This document shows, piece by piece, positions 7,553 through 16,105 of a stretch of DNA of 64,000 bases. How positions within the stretch are numbered: the stretch's first letter is position 1; every line of letters begins with the position of its first letter. Both the position numbers and the translations under genes were made by a program. The notes under the pieces were generated by a model. It had not been told where the DNA came from, ran no database searches, and was given only the letters and a program-made list of their open reading frames with translations. Source of the stretch: Bacteroides stercoris ATCC 43183 (GTDB lineage Bacteria; Bacteroidota; Bacteroidia; Bacteroidales; Bacteroidaceae); assembly GCF_025147325.1 (NCBI RefSeq), contig NZ_CP102262.1:930001-994000 (forward strand), read 5' to 3'.

Positions 7553-8662
7553 TCATAAGCTCTCTTTTTCCCACAGCCTTAATGCCGCTGCCACCGTATC
7601 GTCCATGTCTGCATACGTATATTGCGCCAGTCTGCCGCCGAACAGCACTCGCTCCTGTTGCTGTGCAAGTTCTTGATATTTCCTGAAAATCAGGCTGTTC
7701 TTTTCGTCGTTTACCGGATAATAAGGCTCTTTCCCCTGTTCAAAATCATCGGGATATTCATAGGTGATGACAGTAGAACGCTGTTTGCCGAACTCAAAGT
7801 GCTTGTGTTCGATGACACGGGTATAAGGAGTTTCGCGGTCGGTATAGTTCACGACTGCATTGCCTTGAAAGTCTTCTATATCCGTGAGGTGTCTGTGTTC
7901 GAATCGCAGGCTGCGATATTCCAGATGTCCGCATGCATAATCGAAGTATTCGTCTATGCAGCCGGTGTAGAGCACCTTCTCCGCCAAAGCGTCCAGCTCT
8001 TTGCGGTGCGCCATGTAATCGGTTCCGGTGCGCACCTCGATGTTCTCCAGCAAGGCACCGATTAAACGGTTATATCCTCCCATGGGAATGCCCTGATACG
8101 GGTCGTTGAAGTAGTTGTTGTCGAAGATAAACCGGAACGGAATGCGCCGGATGATAAATGCCGGAAGCTCTGTTGCCGGGCGTCCCCACTGTTTCTCCGT
8201 GTATCCTTTTATCAGTTGCCGGTAGATGTCCTCTCCGCAAAGTTTCAGTGCCTGTTCTTCCAGGTTTTGCGGGTGGGTTATATGCTCGTATTCCCTGCAC
8301 TGTTCCTGTATCTTTGCCCGGGCCTCTGCCGGAGTACGTACTCCCCACAATTGGTAGAAAGTGTTCATGTTGAAAGGCAGGTTATACAGTTTTCCTTTAT
8401 AATTGGCAATCGGAGAGTTGGTGTATCTGTTGAACTCAACAAGCCGGTTCACATAATTCCATACTTCCCTGTTGTCTGTATGAAAGATATGCGCACCGTA
8501 TTTATGCACGTTGATGCCGTCTACTTCTTCGCAGTAGATATTGCCGCCGGTGTGTGGACGTTTCTCTATCACCAGACATCTCTTTCCGGCTTTATGAGCC
8601 TCATGGGCAAACACGGCTCCGAACAGGCCGCTGCCTACAATCAGGTAATCGTATGGTTTCAT
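7553..8662 (-). CDS. glf: UDP-galactopyranose mutase
   Basis: This 369-residue flavoenzyme converts UDP-galactopyranose to UDP-galactofuranose, the donor for galactofuranosyl units of surface glycans. The N-terminal FAD-binding motif is VGSGLFGAVFAHEA (9-22), followed by EKRPHTGGN. The conserved HKYGAHIFHT and KQWG segments of the family and the usual length are present. It is transcribed alone on the minus strand, with a CAAAGCTA box (minus-strand TAGCTTTG) at 8692-8699. It supports the idea that a GT2 enzyme in this locus, possibly 951-1850, uses UDP-Galf. Confidence 0.95.
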   Translation of the reverse strand: MKPYDYLIVGSGLFGAVFAHEAHKAGKRCLVIEKRPHTGGNIYCEEVDGINVHKYGAHIFHTDNREVWNYVNRLVEFNRYTNSPIANYKGKLYNLPFNMNTFYQLWGVRTPAEARAKIQEQCREYEHITHPQNLEEQALKLCGEDIYRQLIKGYTEKQWGRPATELPAFIIRRIPFRFIFDNNYFNDPYQGIPMGGYNRLIGALLENIEVRTGTDYMAHRKELDALAEKVLYTGCIDEYFDYACGHLEYRSLRFEHRHLTDIEDFQGNAVVNYTDRETPYTRVIEHKHFEFGKQRSTVITYEYPDDFEQGKEPYYPVNDEKNSLIFRKYQELAQQQERVLFGGRLAQYTYADMDDTVAAALRLWEKESL

Positions 8663-8691
8663 TCTTCTTTAGCGTTGTTTTTATCCAGCTA

Positions 8692-8699
8692 CAAAGCTA
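8692..8699 (-). promoter_or_regulatory. glf promoter -7 box
   Basis: On the minus strand the sequence reads TAGCTTTG, matching TAnnTTTG, 29 bp upstream of the glf start. No clear TTTG was found 19-20 bp further up. Confidence 0.5.
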
Positions 8700-8846
8700 C
8701 ACAATTATTATCGGGATTGCAGAAAAAGTACCGGTTATTGTGCCGCGTTTTGATAAAAACAGTTGTTTCACATGCAATCGGCTGGTTTTTATCCGCCCGG
8801 CGCGCAAAAAAGAACCTGTTCGTTTTATTCTCCCCCTGCTTTGTGC

Positions 8847-8854
8847 TATCTTTG
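8847..8854 (+). promoter_or_regulatory. msbA-like gene promoter -7 box
   Basis: TATCTTTG matches the Bacteroides -7 element and lies 38 bp before the ATG at 8893. A TTTT run at 8823-8826, 20 bp upstream, may be a weak -33 element. Confidence 0.6.
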
Positions 8855-8892
8855 CGCCCGATACGAACGTAATGAATTAACTGTTTGACCGA

Positions 8893-10731
8893 ATGAAAGA
8901 ATTCTTCCGACTCCTGCGGCGTTTTGTTCCGCCTTACAAGAAATATCTGATATGGGCATTGTTCCTGAACCTGCTATCGGCAATTCTGAACATATTCTCT
9001 TTCGCCCTGATTATCCCTATCCTTCAGATACTTTTCAAGATGGATACCAAGACCTACGAGTTCATTCCCTGGGATGCGGCAGGAATCAACATGAAAGACA
9101 TAGCGGTCAACAACTTCTATTATTACGTCACCGAGATGATAGCCTCGCAGGGCGGCTCATTGACATTGCTGATTTTAGGCGTTTTCCTGGCGGTGATGAC
9201 CCTGCTGAAAGCATTCTCCTATTTCGCCTCTTCCGCCGTGATGATTCCTCTCCGCACGGGCGTGGTGCGCGACATCCGTGCGCAAGTATATAATAAGGTG
9301 CTGCACCTGCCGCTGAGTTTCTTTTCCGAGGAACGGAAAGGCGATATCATAGCCCGCATGAGCGGCGACGTTACCGAGGTGGAGACATCCGTAACCAGTT
9401 CGCTGGATATGCTGATAAAGAACCCGATACTGATTATAGCCTATTTCGGCACATTGATAGCCATCAGCTGGCAGCTGACGCTGTTCACGCTGCTGGTGCT
9501 TCCGGGTATGGGCTGGGTAATGGGTACGGTAGGCAAGAAACTGAAACGGCAGTCGCTGGATGCGCAGGCAAAGTGGAGCGATACTATGTCGCAGTTGGAA
9601 GAAACCCTGGGCGGGTTGCGTATCATTAAAGCCTTCATTGCCGAAAACAAGATGATGGAGCGTTTCAATAAGTGCAGCAACGAATACCGCGATGCTATCA
9701 ACCGGGTAGCCACCCGCCAGGCATTGGCGCATCCCATGAGCGAGTTTCTGGGCACATGCGTCATCGTTATCGTGCTGTGGTTCGGCGGCACGTTGATTCT
9801 GAGCAACAGCGCTACTATAGACGCCCCCTCGTTCATTTACTACTTGGTGATACTGTACAGTGTTATCAACCCGTTGAAGGAATTCTCCAAAGCCGGATAC
9901 AACATTCCCAAAGGACTTGCCTCCATGGAGCGTATCGACAAGATACTCTTTGCGGAGAATCCCATTAAAGAACCTGCCCGGCCGAAGCAGCTCGTCTCGC
10001 TGGATGACAAGGTGGAATTCAAGGACATCAGCTTCAGCTACGACGGTTCCCGCCAGGTATTGAAGCATATCAACCTGACCGTACCCAAAGGCAAGACTAT
10101 CGCACTGGTAGGGCAATCCGGTTCCGGAAAATCCACGTTGGTGGATTTGCTGCCCCGCTACCACGATGTACAATCGGGCAAGATCCTGATAGACGGTCTT
10201 GACATCAAGGATGCGCGCATCGCCGATTTGCGCGGCCTGATAGGAAACGTCAATCAGGAAGCCATTCTCTTTAATGACACTTTCTTCAATAACATTGCTT
10301 TCGGTGTAGAGAATGCCACCATGGAGCAGGTTGTGGAAGCTGCCAAGATAGCCAATGCCCACGATTTCATTATGGACACCGAGAAAGGTTACGATACCAA
10401 TATCGGCGACCGTGGCGGCAAACTTTCCGGCGGACAACGCCAGCGTATCAGCATTGCCCGTGCCATTCTCAAGAATCCTCCCATACTGATTCTGGATGAG
10501 GCCACCTCCGCACTCGATACGGAGTCGGAACGTCTGGTGCAGGAAGCTTTGGAGCGGTTGATGAAAACCCGCACCACGATTGCCATTGCGCACCGTCTTT
10601 CCACAATCAGGAATGCGGATGAAATCTGCGTGCTCTACGAGGGCGAAATCGTAGAACGCGGCAGGCACGAGGAGCTTCTTGCCAAAGACGGCTACTATAA
10701 AAAGCTGAATGATATGCAATCTTTGGGATAA
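8893..10731 (+). CDS. msbA: ABC exporter, MsbA-like (fused permease-ATPase)
   Basis: This 612-residue half-transporter has an N-terminal ABC membrane domain with about six hydrophobic segments (residues ~15-330) and a C-terminal ATPase domain with Walker A GQSGSGKST (~408-416), signature LSGGQRQR (~510) and Walker B ILILDEATSALD (~528). MsbA-type proteins flip lipid A-core across the inner membrane. The neighbouring LPS kinase and glycosyltransferase genes favour that role over drug or peptide export, but homologues are hard to separate by sequence. It has its own promoter box and is followed by a hairpin at 10784-10812. Confidence 0.85.
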   Translation: MKEFFRLLRRFVPPYKKYLIWALFLNLLSAILNIFSFALIIPILQILFKMDTKTYEFIPWDAAGINMKDIAVNNFYYYVTEMIASQGGSLTLLILGVFLAVMTLLKAFSYFASSAVMIPLRTGVVRDIRAQVYNKVLHLPLSFFSEERKGDIIARMSGDVTEVETSVTSSLDMLIKNPILIIAYFGTLIAISWQLTLFTLLVLPGMGWVMGTVGKKLKRQSLDAQAKWSDTMSQLEETLGGLRIIKAFIAENKMMERFNKCSNEYRDAINRVATRQALAHPMSEFLGTCVIVIVLWFGGTLILSNSATIDAPSFIYYLVILYSVINPLKEFSKAGYNIPKGLASMERIDKILFAENPIKEPARPKQLVSLDDKVEFKDISFSYDGSRQVLKHINLTVPKGKTIALVGQSGSGKSTLVDLLPRYHDVQSGKILIDGLDIKDARIADLRGLIGNVNQEAILFNDTFFNNIAFGVENATMEQVVEAAKIANAHDFIMDTEKGYDTNIGDRGGKLSGGQRQRISIARAILKNPPILILDEATSALDTESERLVQEALERLMKTRTTIAIAHRLSTIRNADEICVLYEGEIVERGRHEELLAKDGYYKKLNDMQSLG

Positions 10732-10783
10732 TACCCCCTCTGTGTTGTTTTTCGTTTTTTCTCGTCACTCATCACCTATAGCG

Positions 10784-10812
10784 CTCTATCCCTGTCCCGG
10801 AAAGGGATAGAG
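10784..10812 (+). terminator. Hairpin after msbA-like gene
   Basis: CTCTATCCCT (10784-10793) pairs perfectly with AGGGATAGAG (10803-10812) across a 9-nt loop. There is no T-run after it, so termination is uncertain. It is 52 bp beyond the stop codon. Confidence 0.4.
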
Positions 10813-11079
10813 GAACTGTTGACAACGGTGACGAGCGTGATGACAAATTGTTGGTCGTCACCCTCTGTCGTCATTTTTACCCTTCTTCTCTGTTGTAAAA
10901 TGCTTATATACAGCTACAAAACGCGCATGATGCAGAACGTGTTAACAGCGGTTAAAATCCTCTGTTTTCAGGGGCGGAGCATCCCAATCTCTGCGTTTTA
11001 ATGTGACTGTTGCCCGTTGGTTTTGTCGTTTTGGCGCATGTATAATATAGGAAAGCCTGATGCAAAACCTCGTTTTCCA

Positions 11080-11159
11080 ACTGCGGGCTCCCCGGTTGCC
11101 GGCTGCGGGCCGTACGGTTGCCGTATGCGGGCTGTCGAGCCCGCAATTGCGGGACGAAG
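11080..11159. repeat. 22-bp GC-rich tandem repeat, about 3.5 copies
   Basis: Units start at 11080, 11101, 11123 and 11145. Each has TGCGGG near its start and the first two end in GGTTGCC; the fourth is partial. The third unit forms a hairpin, TGCGGGCT (11126-11133) with AGCCCGCA (11138-11145) around a GTCG loop. The GC content is well above the flanking DNA. Function unknown. Confidence 0.6.
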
Positions 11160-11257
11160 TTTCAGTAGAAGGATAAGGCTGTTTCTGTAGTGGCATAACG
11201 ACATTATCCCCCGTGTATGCGAGGGTTTTGTCATGGGGATATGGGTGTTCCGCCCTG

Positions 11258-11902
11258 CTATTTTCTTCCGAAGTCCGCGGGTATTTCTCCCCACTGCCTG
11301 GTTTCCCATTTCAGGATAGGGGTGGAGTAGGTGTTTTCACGCAGCCATTTCTCGGCGCGCTCTATCAGCAGGAAAAGTTGTTCGGTTTTGGAGTCGCGGG
11401 GTAGCTTGGTCTTGCATTTCTTCTGTTTTACCCAACCGATGGCATTAACGCTGTCGCTGTAAATAGGCATGTCAAAGCCCTTTTGCTTCAGCAGGGCAAG
11501 GCCGTGCACGATGGCAAGAAACTCTCCGATGTTGTTGGTGCCGTACACGGGACCGTAGTGGAAAACCTGCTGGCGGCTGGCAACGTGTACCCCCCGGTAC
11601 TCCATTGCTCCGGGATTTCCGCTGCATGCTGCATCTACGGCAAGGCTGTTTTCAAGGACGGCGGTGGGGTAGGGAGCGTCTGCATTTTGAGGCGGCTTGG
11701 ATGGCGTGCTGCCTGCGGATGTATTGCGCTTGATGTAATCGTAGGGTGAAGCGGCAAAGGCGTGCTCTGCTTCCTCGCGGGTGTCGAACGATTTGAACTT
11801 TGCCCCCTCATAGCCTTTGGTCTGTAGCTGGCATTCGGTCCAGGATGTATAAATGCCCGGAGTGACGCCTGCCCATACAACGTAGAATTTCTCTTTTTTC
11901 AT
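11258..11902 (-). CDS. Ribonuclease HI with N-terminal viroplasmin domain
   Basis: This 214-residue protein has an N-terminal viroplasmin-like RNA/DNA hybrid-binding domain (about 5-50: FYVVWAGVTPGIY and FKSFDTREEAEHAF) and a C-terminal RNase H domain (about 75-214). Visible catalytic acids are in VDAACSGNPG, NNIGEFLAI and YSDSVNAIGW. It cuts RNA in RNA-DNA hybrids. The frame is open to 12172, but ATG 11902 begins at the viroplasmin core, has a promoter box 9 bp upstream, and avoids overlap with the nitroreductase gene. The hybrid architecture is common in Bacteroidota. Confidence 0.88.
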   Translation of the reverse strand: MKKEKFYVVWAGVTPGIYTSWTECQLQTKGYEGAKFKSFDTREEAEHAFAASPYDYIKRNTSAGSTPSKPPQNADAPYPTAVLENSLAVDAACSGNPGAMEYRGVHVASRQQVFHYGPVYGTNNIGEFLAIVHGLALLKQKGFDMPIYSDSVNAIGWVKQKKCKTKLPRDSKTEQLFLLIERAEKWLRENTYSTPILKWETRQWGEIPADFGRK

Positions 11903-11910
11903 AACTGCGG

Positions 11911-11918
11911 CAAAGGTA
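11911..11918 (-). promoter_or_regulatory. RNase H gene promoter -7 box
   Basis: The minus strand reads TACCTTTG, a TAnnTTTG match, only 8 bp before the ATG at 11902. The leader would be very short. Confidence 0.5.
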
Positions 11919-12079
11919 CGAATATATTTCACAAATGCGAACAATCGGCTCCGTTCGCTTGTTCTTTTAAATTGAGGAGAAGTGGGAAGTAAAAAAAGAG
12001 TATCGGTCCAATTCCTTGAGTTTGTAATTTTATATAACTCATTTATTCTTAATAAGAACAGACAATAAAATAAAAAGAT

Positions 12080-12682
12080 ATGAAGAGAACATTTGCAGAA
12101 GCGTTGGAACACCGGCGCAGTTATTATTCCATAGGTAGCGACTCTCCTGTTTTGGATGAGGAAGTGGTGCATATTATCCGTACGGCGGTGAAGAACGTGC
12201 CGTCGGCCTTTAATTCGCAGTCAACAAGAATCGTCCTGCTGCTGGGCGACGAGCATAAGAAACTATGGGATATTGTAAAAAATACGTTGAAGCAGCGCAT
12301 TTCGCCTGAGGCTTTTGCAAAGACGGAAGCCAAGATTGACGGCTGCTTTGCTGCCGGGCATGGCACTGTGCTTTATTTTGAGGACACAACGGTTGTAAAG
12401 AAATTGCAGGATGCGTTTCCCTCTTACAGCGAAAACTTTCCGACTTGGTCGCAGCATACATCGGCCATGCACCAGCTGGCTGTCTGGACCATGCTGGAAG
12501 ACGCAGGTTTGGGAGCTTCCTTGCAGCATTACAACCCGCTGATTGACGACGAGGTGCGCCGTACCTGGAACTTGCCGGAGAGCTGGATGCTGATAGCCGA
12601 AATGCCTTTTGGCACGCCCACTGCCGAACCCGGCGAAAAGGAGTTCGGGGAGTTGAGCGAGCGGATTAAAATTTTCCGCTGA
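12080..12682 (+). CDS. Nitroreductase family protein
   Basis: This 200-residue protein resembles the HBN1/YdgI-like group of FMN-dependent nitroreductases. The FMN phosphate site RRSYY lies at 12-16, PSAFNSQSTR at 41-50 binds the flavin, and a late GLGASLQHYNPLID segment (about 145-158) is typical of this subgroup. It likely reduces nitro or quinone compounds, or another electron acceptor, with NAD(P)H in the cytoplasm. Substrate unknown. It appears to be a single-gene unit, with AT-rich DNA upstream and the aroK promoter directly downstream. Confidence 0.85.
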   Translation: MKRTFAEALEHRRSYYSIGSDSPVLDEEVVHIIRTAVKNVPSAFNSQSTRIVLLLGDEHKKLWDIVKNTLKQRISPEAFAKTEAKIDGCFAAGHGTVLYFEDTTVVKKLQDAFPSYSENFPTWSQHTSAMHQLAVWTMLEDAGLGASLQHYNPLIDDEVRRTWNLPESWMLIAEMPFGTPTAEPGEKEFGELSERIKIFR

Positions 12683-12711
12683 TTGTGAGGTAGTCTCACT
12701 GTAGAATTGCT

Positions 12712-12719
12712 TATCTTTG
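12712..12719 (+). promoter_or_regulatory. aroK promoter -7 box
   Basis: TATCTTTG matches TAnnTTTG and ends 20 bp before the aroK ATG at 12740. Confidence 0.65.
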
Positions 12720-12739
12720 TACACAAACGGTAAGCAACT

Positions 12740-13267
12740 ATGATACGTATCTTTCTGACCGGTTACATGGGAGCCGGTAAAACAACTTTGGGAAAGGCTT
12801 TTGCCCGCGAACTGAATGTACCTTTCATTGATTTGGACTGGTACATCGAGGAACGTTTTCACAAATCCATCCGTGAACTGTTCGTCGAGCGGGGAGAGGC
12901 CTCTTTTCGTGAATTGGAGCGGAATATGCTGCACGAGGTGTCCGAGTTTGAGGATGTCATTATCTCGACCGGCGGCGGCACGCCCTGTTTCTTCGACAAT
13001 ATGGACTACATGAACGGACACGGGCAAACCGTGTTCCTGGATGTACATCTTGATATACTGTTCAACCGTTTGCGGGTGGCAACCCATCAGCGCCCCATCC
13101 TGCAGGGAAAAACGGACGAGGAGCTGCGCGCCTTTATTGCGGACGCATTGGAGAAACGCGCCCCTTTCTACGTGCAAGCCCGCTACCGTTTCGATGCAGG
13201 ACATCTGGAAAGCAGACGGCAGATTGCCGGGTCCGTGCAGCAGTTGCGTAGCCTGCTGGGCATTTAA
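12740..13267 (+). CDS. aroK: Shikimate kinase
   Basis: This 175-residue P-loop kinase phosphorylates shikimate at O3 with ATP, the fifth step of chorismate synthesis. It has Walker A GYMGAGKTT at 8-16, the shikimate- and Mg-binding FIDLD at 29-33, FRELE at 56-60 (Arg57), and STGGGTP at about 81-87. Length is normal. It has its own promoter box and is followed by a separate box before speA, so it is probably monocistronic. Confidence 0.95.
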   Translation: MIRIFLTGYMGAGKTTLGKAFARELNVPFIDLDWYIEERFHKSIRELFVERGEASFRELERNMLHEVSEFEDVIISTGGGTPCFFDNMDYMNGHGQTVFLDVHLDILFNRLRVATHQRPILQGKTDEELRAFIADALEKRAPFYVQARYRFDAGHLESRRQIAGSVQQLRSLLGI

Positions 13268-13323
13268 TCTCTTGTAAATGTGTGTTTTTCGCCCTAAAAG
13301 GCAAGATGTTCCAGATTTATATG

Positions 13324-13331
13324 TATTTTTG
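13324..13331 (+). promoter_or_regulatory. speA promoter -7 box
   Basis: TATTTTTG fits TAnnTTTG and lies 47 bp before the speA ATG at 13379. Confidence 0.5.
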
Positions 13332-13378
13332 TACCCCTTTTTTATAAATAAACTACTAAAACAGCAGAGTAACAAGAA

Positions 13379-15271
13379 ATGAGAAAATGGCGTATTGAAG
13401 ATTCGGAAGAGCTGTACAACATTACAGGTTGGGGCACTTCGTACTTTGGTATCAATGACAAAGGTCATGTTGTAGTAACACCGCGTAAAGACGGCGTCGG
13501 CGTCGATTTGAAAGACCTGGTCGACGAATTGCAACTGCGTGACGTGACGGCGCCCATGCTGGTGCGCTTTCCCGACATTCTTGACAACCGGATTGAGAAG
13601 ATTTCCTGTTGTTTCAGACAAGCGGCGGAAGAGTACGGCTACAAGGCGGAGAATTTTATTATCTATCCCATTAAGGTGAATCAGATGCGTCCGGTGGTCG
13701 AGGAGATTATCAGCCACGGCAAGAAATTCAATCTCGGACTGGAAGCAGGCTCCAAACCCGAACTGCATGCGGTGATTGCCATCAATATGGACTCCGACTC
13801 GCTGATTATCTGCAACGGATACAAGGATGAGAGCTACATAGAGCTTGCTTTGCTGGCGCAGAAGATGGGAAAACGCATCTTTCTCGTAGTAGAGAAAATG
13901 AATGAGCTGAAGCTGATAGCCAAAATGGCGAAGCAGTTGAATGTAAAGCCCAATATCGGCATACGTATCAAGCTGGCTTCGTCGGGAAGCGGCAAGTGGG
14001 AAGATTCGGGCGGCGATGCAAGCAAGTTCGGACTGTCGTCCAGCGAATTGCTCGAAGCGCTCGACTTCATGGCAAGCAAAGGCATGCAGGACTGCCTGAA
14101 GCTGATACATTTCCACATCGGAAGCCAGGTAACGAAAATCCGTCGCATCAAAACCGCTCTGCGTGAAGCGTCGCAGTTCTATGTGCAGTTGCACAACATG
14201 GGATTCAACGTGGAATTCGTGGACATCGGCGGCGGCCTGGGAGTGGATTATGACGGAACGCGCTCGTCCAACAGCGAGGGCAGCGTAAACTATTCCATCC
14301 AGGAGTATGTGAACGACTCCATTTCTACTCTGGTGGATGCCAGCGACAAGAACGGCATTCCCCATCCCAATATCATTACGGAGAGCGGACGCGCTTTGAC
14401 GGCGCATCATTCCGTACTTATATTCGAGGTGCTGGAAACCACCAATCTGCCCGAATGGGACGACGATGAAGAGGTGACCGAAAACGACCACGAACTCTTG
14501 CGGGAGCTTTACGGCATTTGGGATACACTGAACCAGAACAGGATGCTGGAAGCCTGGCACGATGCGCAGCAGATACGCGAAGAGGCGCTTGATTTGTTCA
14601 GCCACGGCATCGTGGACCTGCAGACCCGCGCCAAGATTGAGCGGCTGTATTGGTCTATCATGCGCGAAGTGAACCAGATAGCCGGCGGACTGAAACATGC
14701 GCCCGATGAATTCCGCGGTCTCCCCAAACTGCTGGCGGATAAGTATTTCTGTAACTTCTCGCTCTTCCAGTCCCTGCCGGACTCCTGGGCGATAGACCAG
14801 ATATTCCCCATCATGCCTATCCAGCGTCTGGACGAACGGCCGGACCGGACGGCTACCTTGCAGGACATTACTTGCGATTCGGACGGTAAGATTGCCAACT
14901 TTATCTCTACCAAGAACGTGTCCCATTACTTGCCGGTACACTCCTTGAAGAGTAAGGAATCCTATTATGTGGGGGTATTCCTGGTGGGCGCCTATCAGGA
15001 AATTCTCGGCGATATGCACAATCTGTTCGGCGATACGAATGCGGTGCACGTATCCGTGAGCGATAAGGGGTATACGATAGAGCAGGTTATCGACGGTGAG
15101 ACGGTGGCGGAAGTACTGGATTACGTGCAGTACAGTCCGAAGAAGCTGGTGCGTACTTTGGAGACCTGGGTGAGCCAGTCGGTAAAGGAAGGACGCATCT
15201 CCCTGGAAGAAGGCAAGGAATTTTTGTCTAATTACCGTTCCGGTTTGTACGGATACACATATTTGGAATAA
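13379..15271 (+). CDS. speA: Biosynthetic arginine decarboxylase
   Basis: This 630-residue PLP enzyme of the alanine-racemase fold decarboxylates arginine to agmatine, the first step of polyamine synthesis. The PLP lysine is in YPIKVNQ (Lys99). IHFHIGSQ and VDIGGGLGVDYDG contribute to the cofactor site, and ITESGRALTAHH is a further conserved block. Length and domain order match the biosynthetic form (barrel, helical insert near 360-460, C-terminal beta domain). Its stop overlaps the argB start by one base, so the two arginine-related genes are almost certainly cotranscribed. Confidence 0.95.
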   Translation: MRKWRIEDSEELYNITGWGTSYFGINDKGHVVVTPRKDGVGVDLKDLVDELQLRDVTAPMLVRFPDILDNRIEKISCCFRQAAEEYGYKAENFIIYPIKVNQMRPVVEEIISHGKKFNLGLEAGSKPELHAVIAINMDSDSLIICNGYKDESYIELALLAQKMGKRIFLVVEKMNELKLIAKMAKQLNVKPNIGIRIKLASSGSGKWEDSGGDASKFGLSSSELLEALDFMASKGMQDCLKLIHFHIGSQVTKIRRIKTALREASQFYVQLHNMGFNVEFVDIGGGLGVDYDGTRSSNSEGSVNYSIQEYVNDSISTLVDASDKNGIPHPNIITESGRALTAHHSVLIFEVLETTNLPEWDDDEEVTENDHELLRELYGIWDTLNQNRMLEAWHDAQQIREEALDLFSHGIVDLQTRAKIERLYWSIMREVNQIAGGLKHAPDEFRGLPKLLADKYFCNFSLFQSLPDSWAIDQIFPIMPIQRLDERPDRTATLQDITCDSDGKIANFISTKNVSHYLPVHSLKSKESYYVGVFLVGAYQEILGDMHNLFGDTNAVHVSVSDKGYTIEQVIDGETVAEVLDYVQYSPKKLVRTLETWVSQSVKEGRISLEEGKEFLSNYRSGLYGYTYLE

Positions 15272-16044
15272 TGAGAGAGAAACTGACTGTAATCAAGGTG
15301 GGTGGCAAAATCGTGGAAGAGGAAGCCACCCTCTGCAAGTTGTTGGATGACTTTGCCGCCATCGAAGGATATAAAGTTCTGGTGCACGGCGGCGGACGTT
15401 CGGCAACGAAAATCGCAGCCCTGTTGGGTATTGAAAGCAAAATGGTGAATGGACGCCGCATCACCGATGCCGAGACTTTGAAGGTGGTGACAATGGTGTA
15501 TGGCGGACTGGTGAACAAAAATATGGTGGCCGGTTTGCAGGCACGAGGCGTGAATGCGCTCGGCCTGACGGGTGCGGACATGGACGTGATCCGTTCCGCA
15601 AAGCGTCCGGTAAAGGAGGTGGACTATGGTTTCGTGGGCGATGTGAAGCAGGTGAACGGAGCGTTTCTGAGCGAACTCATCCATAAAGGCGTTGTTCCGG
15701 TAATGGCCCCGCTGACACACGACGGCGAGGGACACATGCTGAATACGAATGCCGATACGATTGCCGGAGAAACGGCCAAAGCCTTGTCCAGACAGTTTGA
15801 CGTGACGCTGGTATATTGCTTTGAGAAGAAAGGCGTGCTGCGCAACGAGAATGACGACGACAGCGTGATTTCCCGGATTACCCCGGAAGAATTTAAGCAG
15901 TATGTTGCCGAAGGGGTTATCCAGGGCGGCATGATTCCCAAGCTGGAGAATTCTTTCGAGGCTTTGAATGCCGGAGTCACGGAAGTTGTAATCACTTTAG
16001 CCTCAGCCATAAACAGTGATGGCGGAACCCGTATCAAAAAATAA
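15271..16044 (+). CDS. argB: Acetylglutamate (or succinylglutamate) kinase
   Basis: This 257-residue amino-acid kinase shows KVGGKIVEE near the start, the HGGGRSATKIAALLGI substrate loop (about 30-45), and an NTNADTIAGETAKAL block (about 154-168). It phosphorylates the gamma-carboxyl of an N-acylated glutamate in arginine synthesis. Bacteroides arginine synthesis is known to run on N-succinylated intermediates, so the true substrate may be N-succinylglutamate; this is inference. It overlaps speA by 1 bp. Coupling of arginine synthesis with arginine decarboxylation is suggested by this order. Confidence 0.93.
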   Translation: MREKLTVIKVGGKIVEEEATLCKLLDDFAAIEGYKVLVHGGGRSATKIAALLGIESKMVNGRRITDAETLKVVTMVYGGLVNKNMVAGLQARGVNALGLTGADMDVIRSAKRPVKEVDYGFVGDVKQVNGAFLSELIHKGVVPVMAPLTHDGEGHMLNTNADTIAGETAKALSRQFDVTLVYCFEKKGVLRNENDDDSVISRITPEEFKQYVAEGVIQGGMIPKLENSFEALNAGVTEVVITLASAINSDGGTRIKK

Positions 16045-16068
16045 ATCAAAAAAAAGTGGTGGCAGACT

Positions 16069-16093
16069 GTAACTTTCCGTTTGCTGAACCGTC
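16069..16093 (+). promoter_or_regulatory. Candidate ECF-type promoter of the sigma factor gene
   Basis: GTAAC (16069-16073) and CGTC (16090-16093) are separated by exactly 16 bp, as in many ECF sigma-dependent promoters (GGAAC-like -35, CGTC -10). It ends 12 bp before the sigma gene start, suggesting autoregulation. Confidence 0.45.
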
Positions 16094-16105
16094 AATTAAT
16101 TAGAG

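Larger units (their letters stand above)
10732..11257. other. 526-bp intergenic region
   Basis: I see no convincing gene here. It holds a 10-bp stem hairpin (10784-10812), short repeats of GTGACGA/TCGTCAC type around 10760-10875, and a GC-rich tandem repeat (11080-11159). Short open frames on both strands lack family features and overlap each other. Confidence 0.7.

Noticed and set aside
9175..10719. 514-residue minus-strand open frame
   Set aside because: Fully antisense to the MsbA-like gene, whose motifs are all intact.
10819..11001. 60-residue plus-strand open frame in the 526-bp gap
   Set aside because: No family resemblance, no promoter, and composition like non-coding DNA.
12263..15049. 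928-residue minus-strand open frame
   Set aside because: It lies opposite nitroreductase, aroK and speA, spans their intergenic regions, and shows no family motif. It is a codon-bias shadow.
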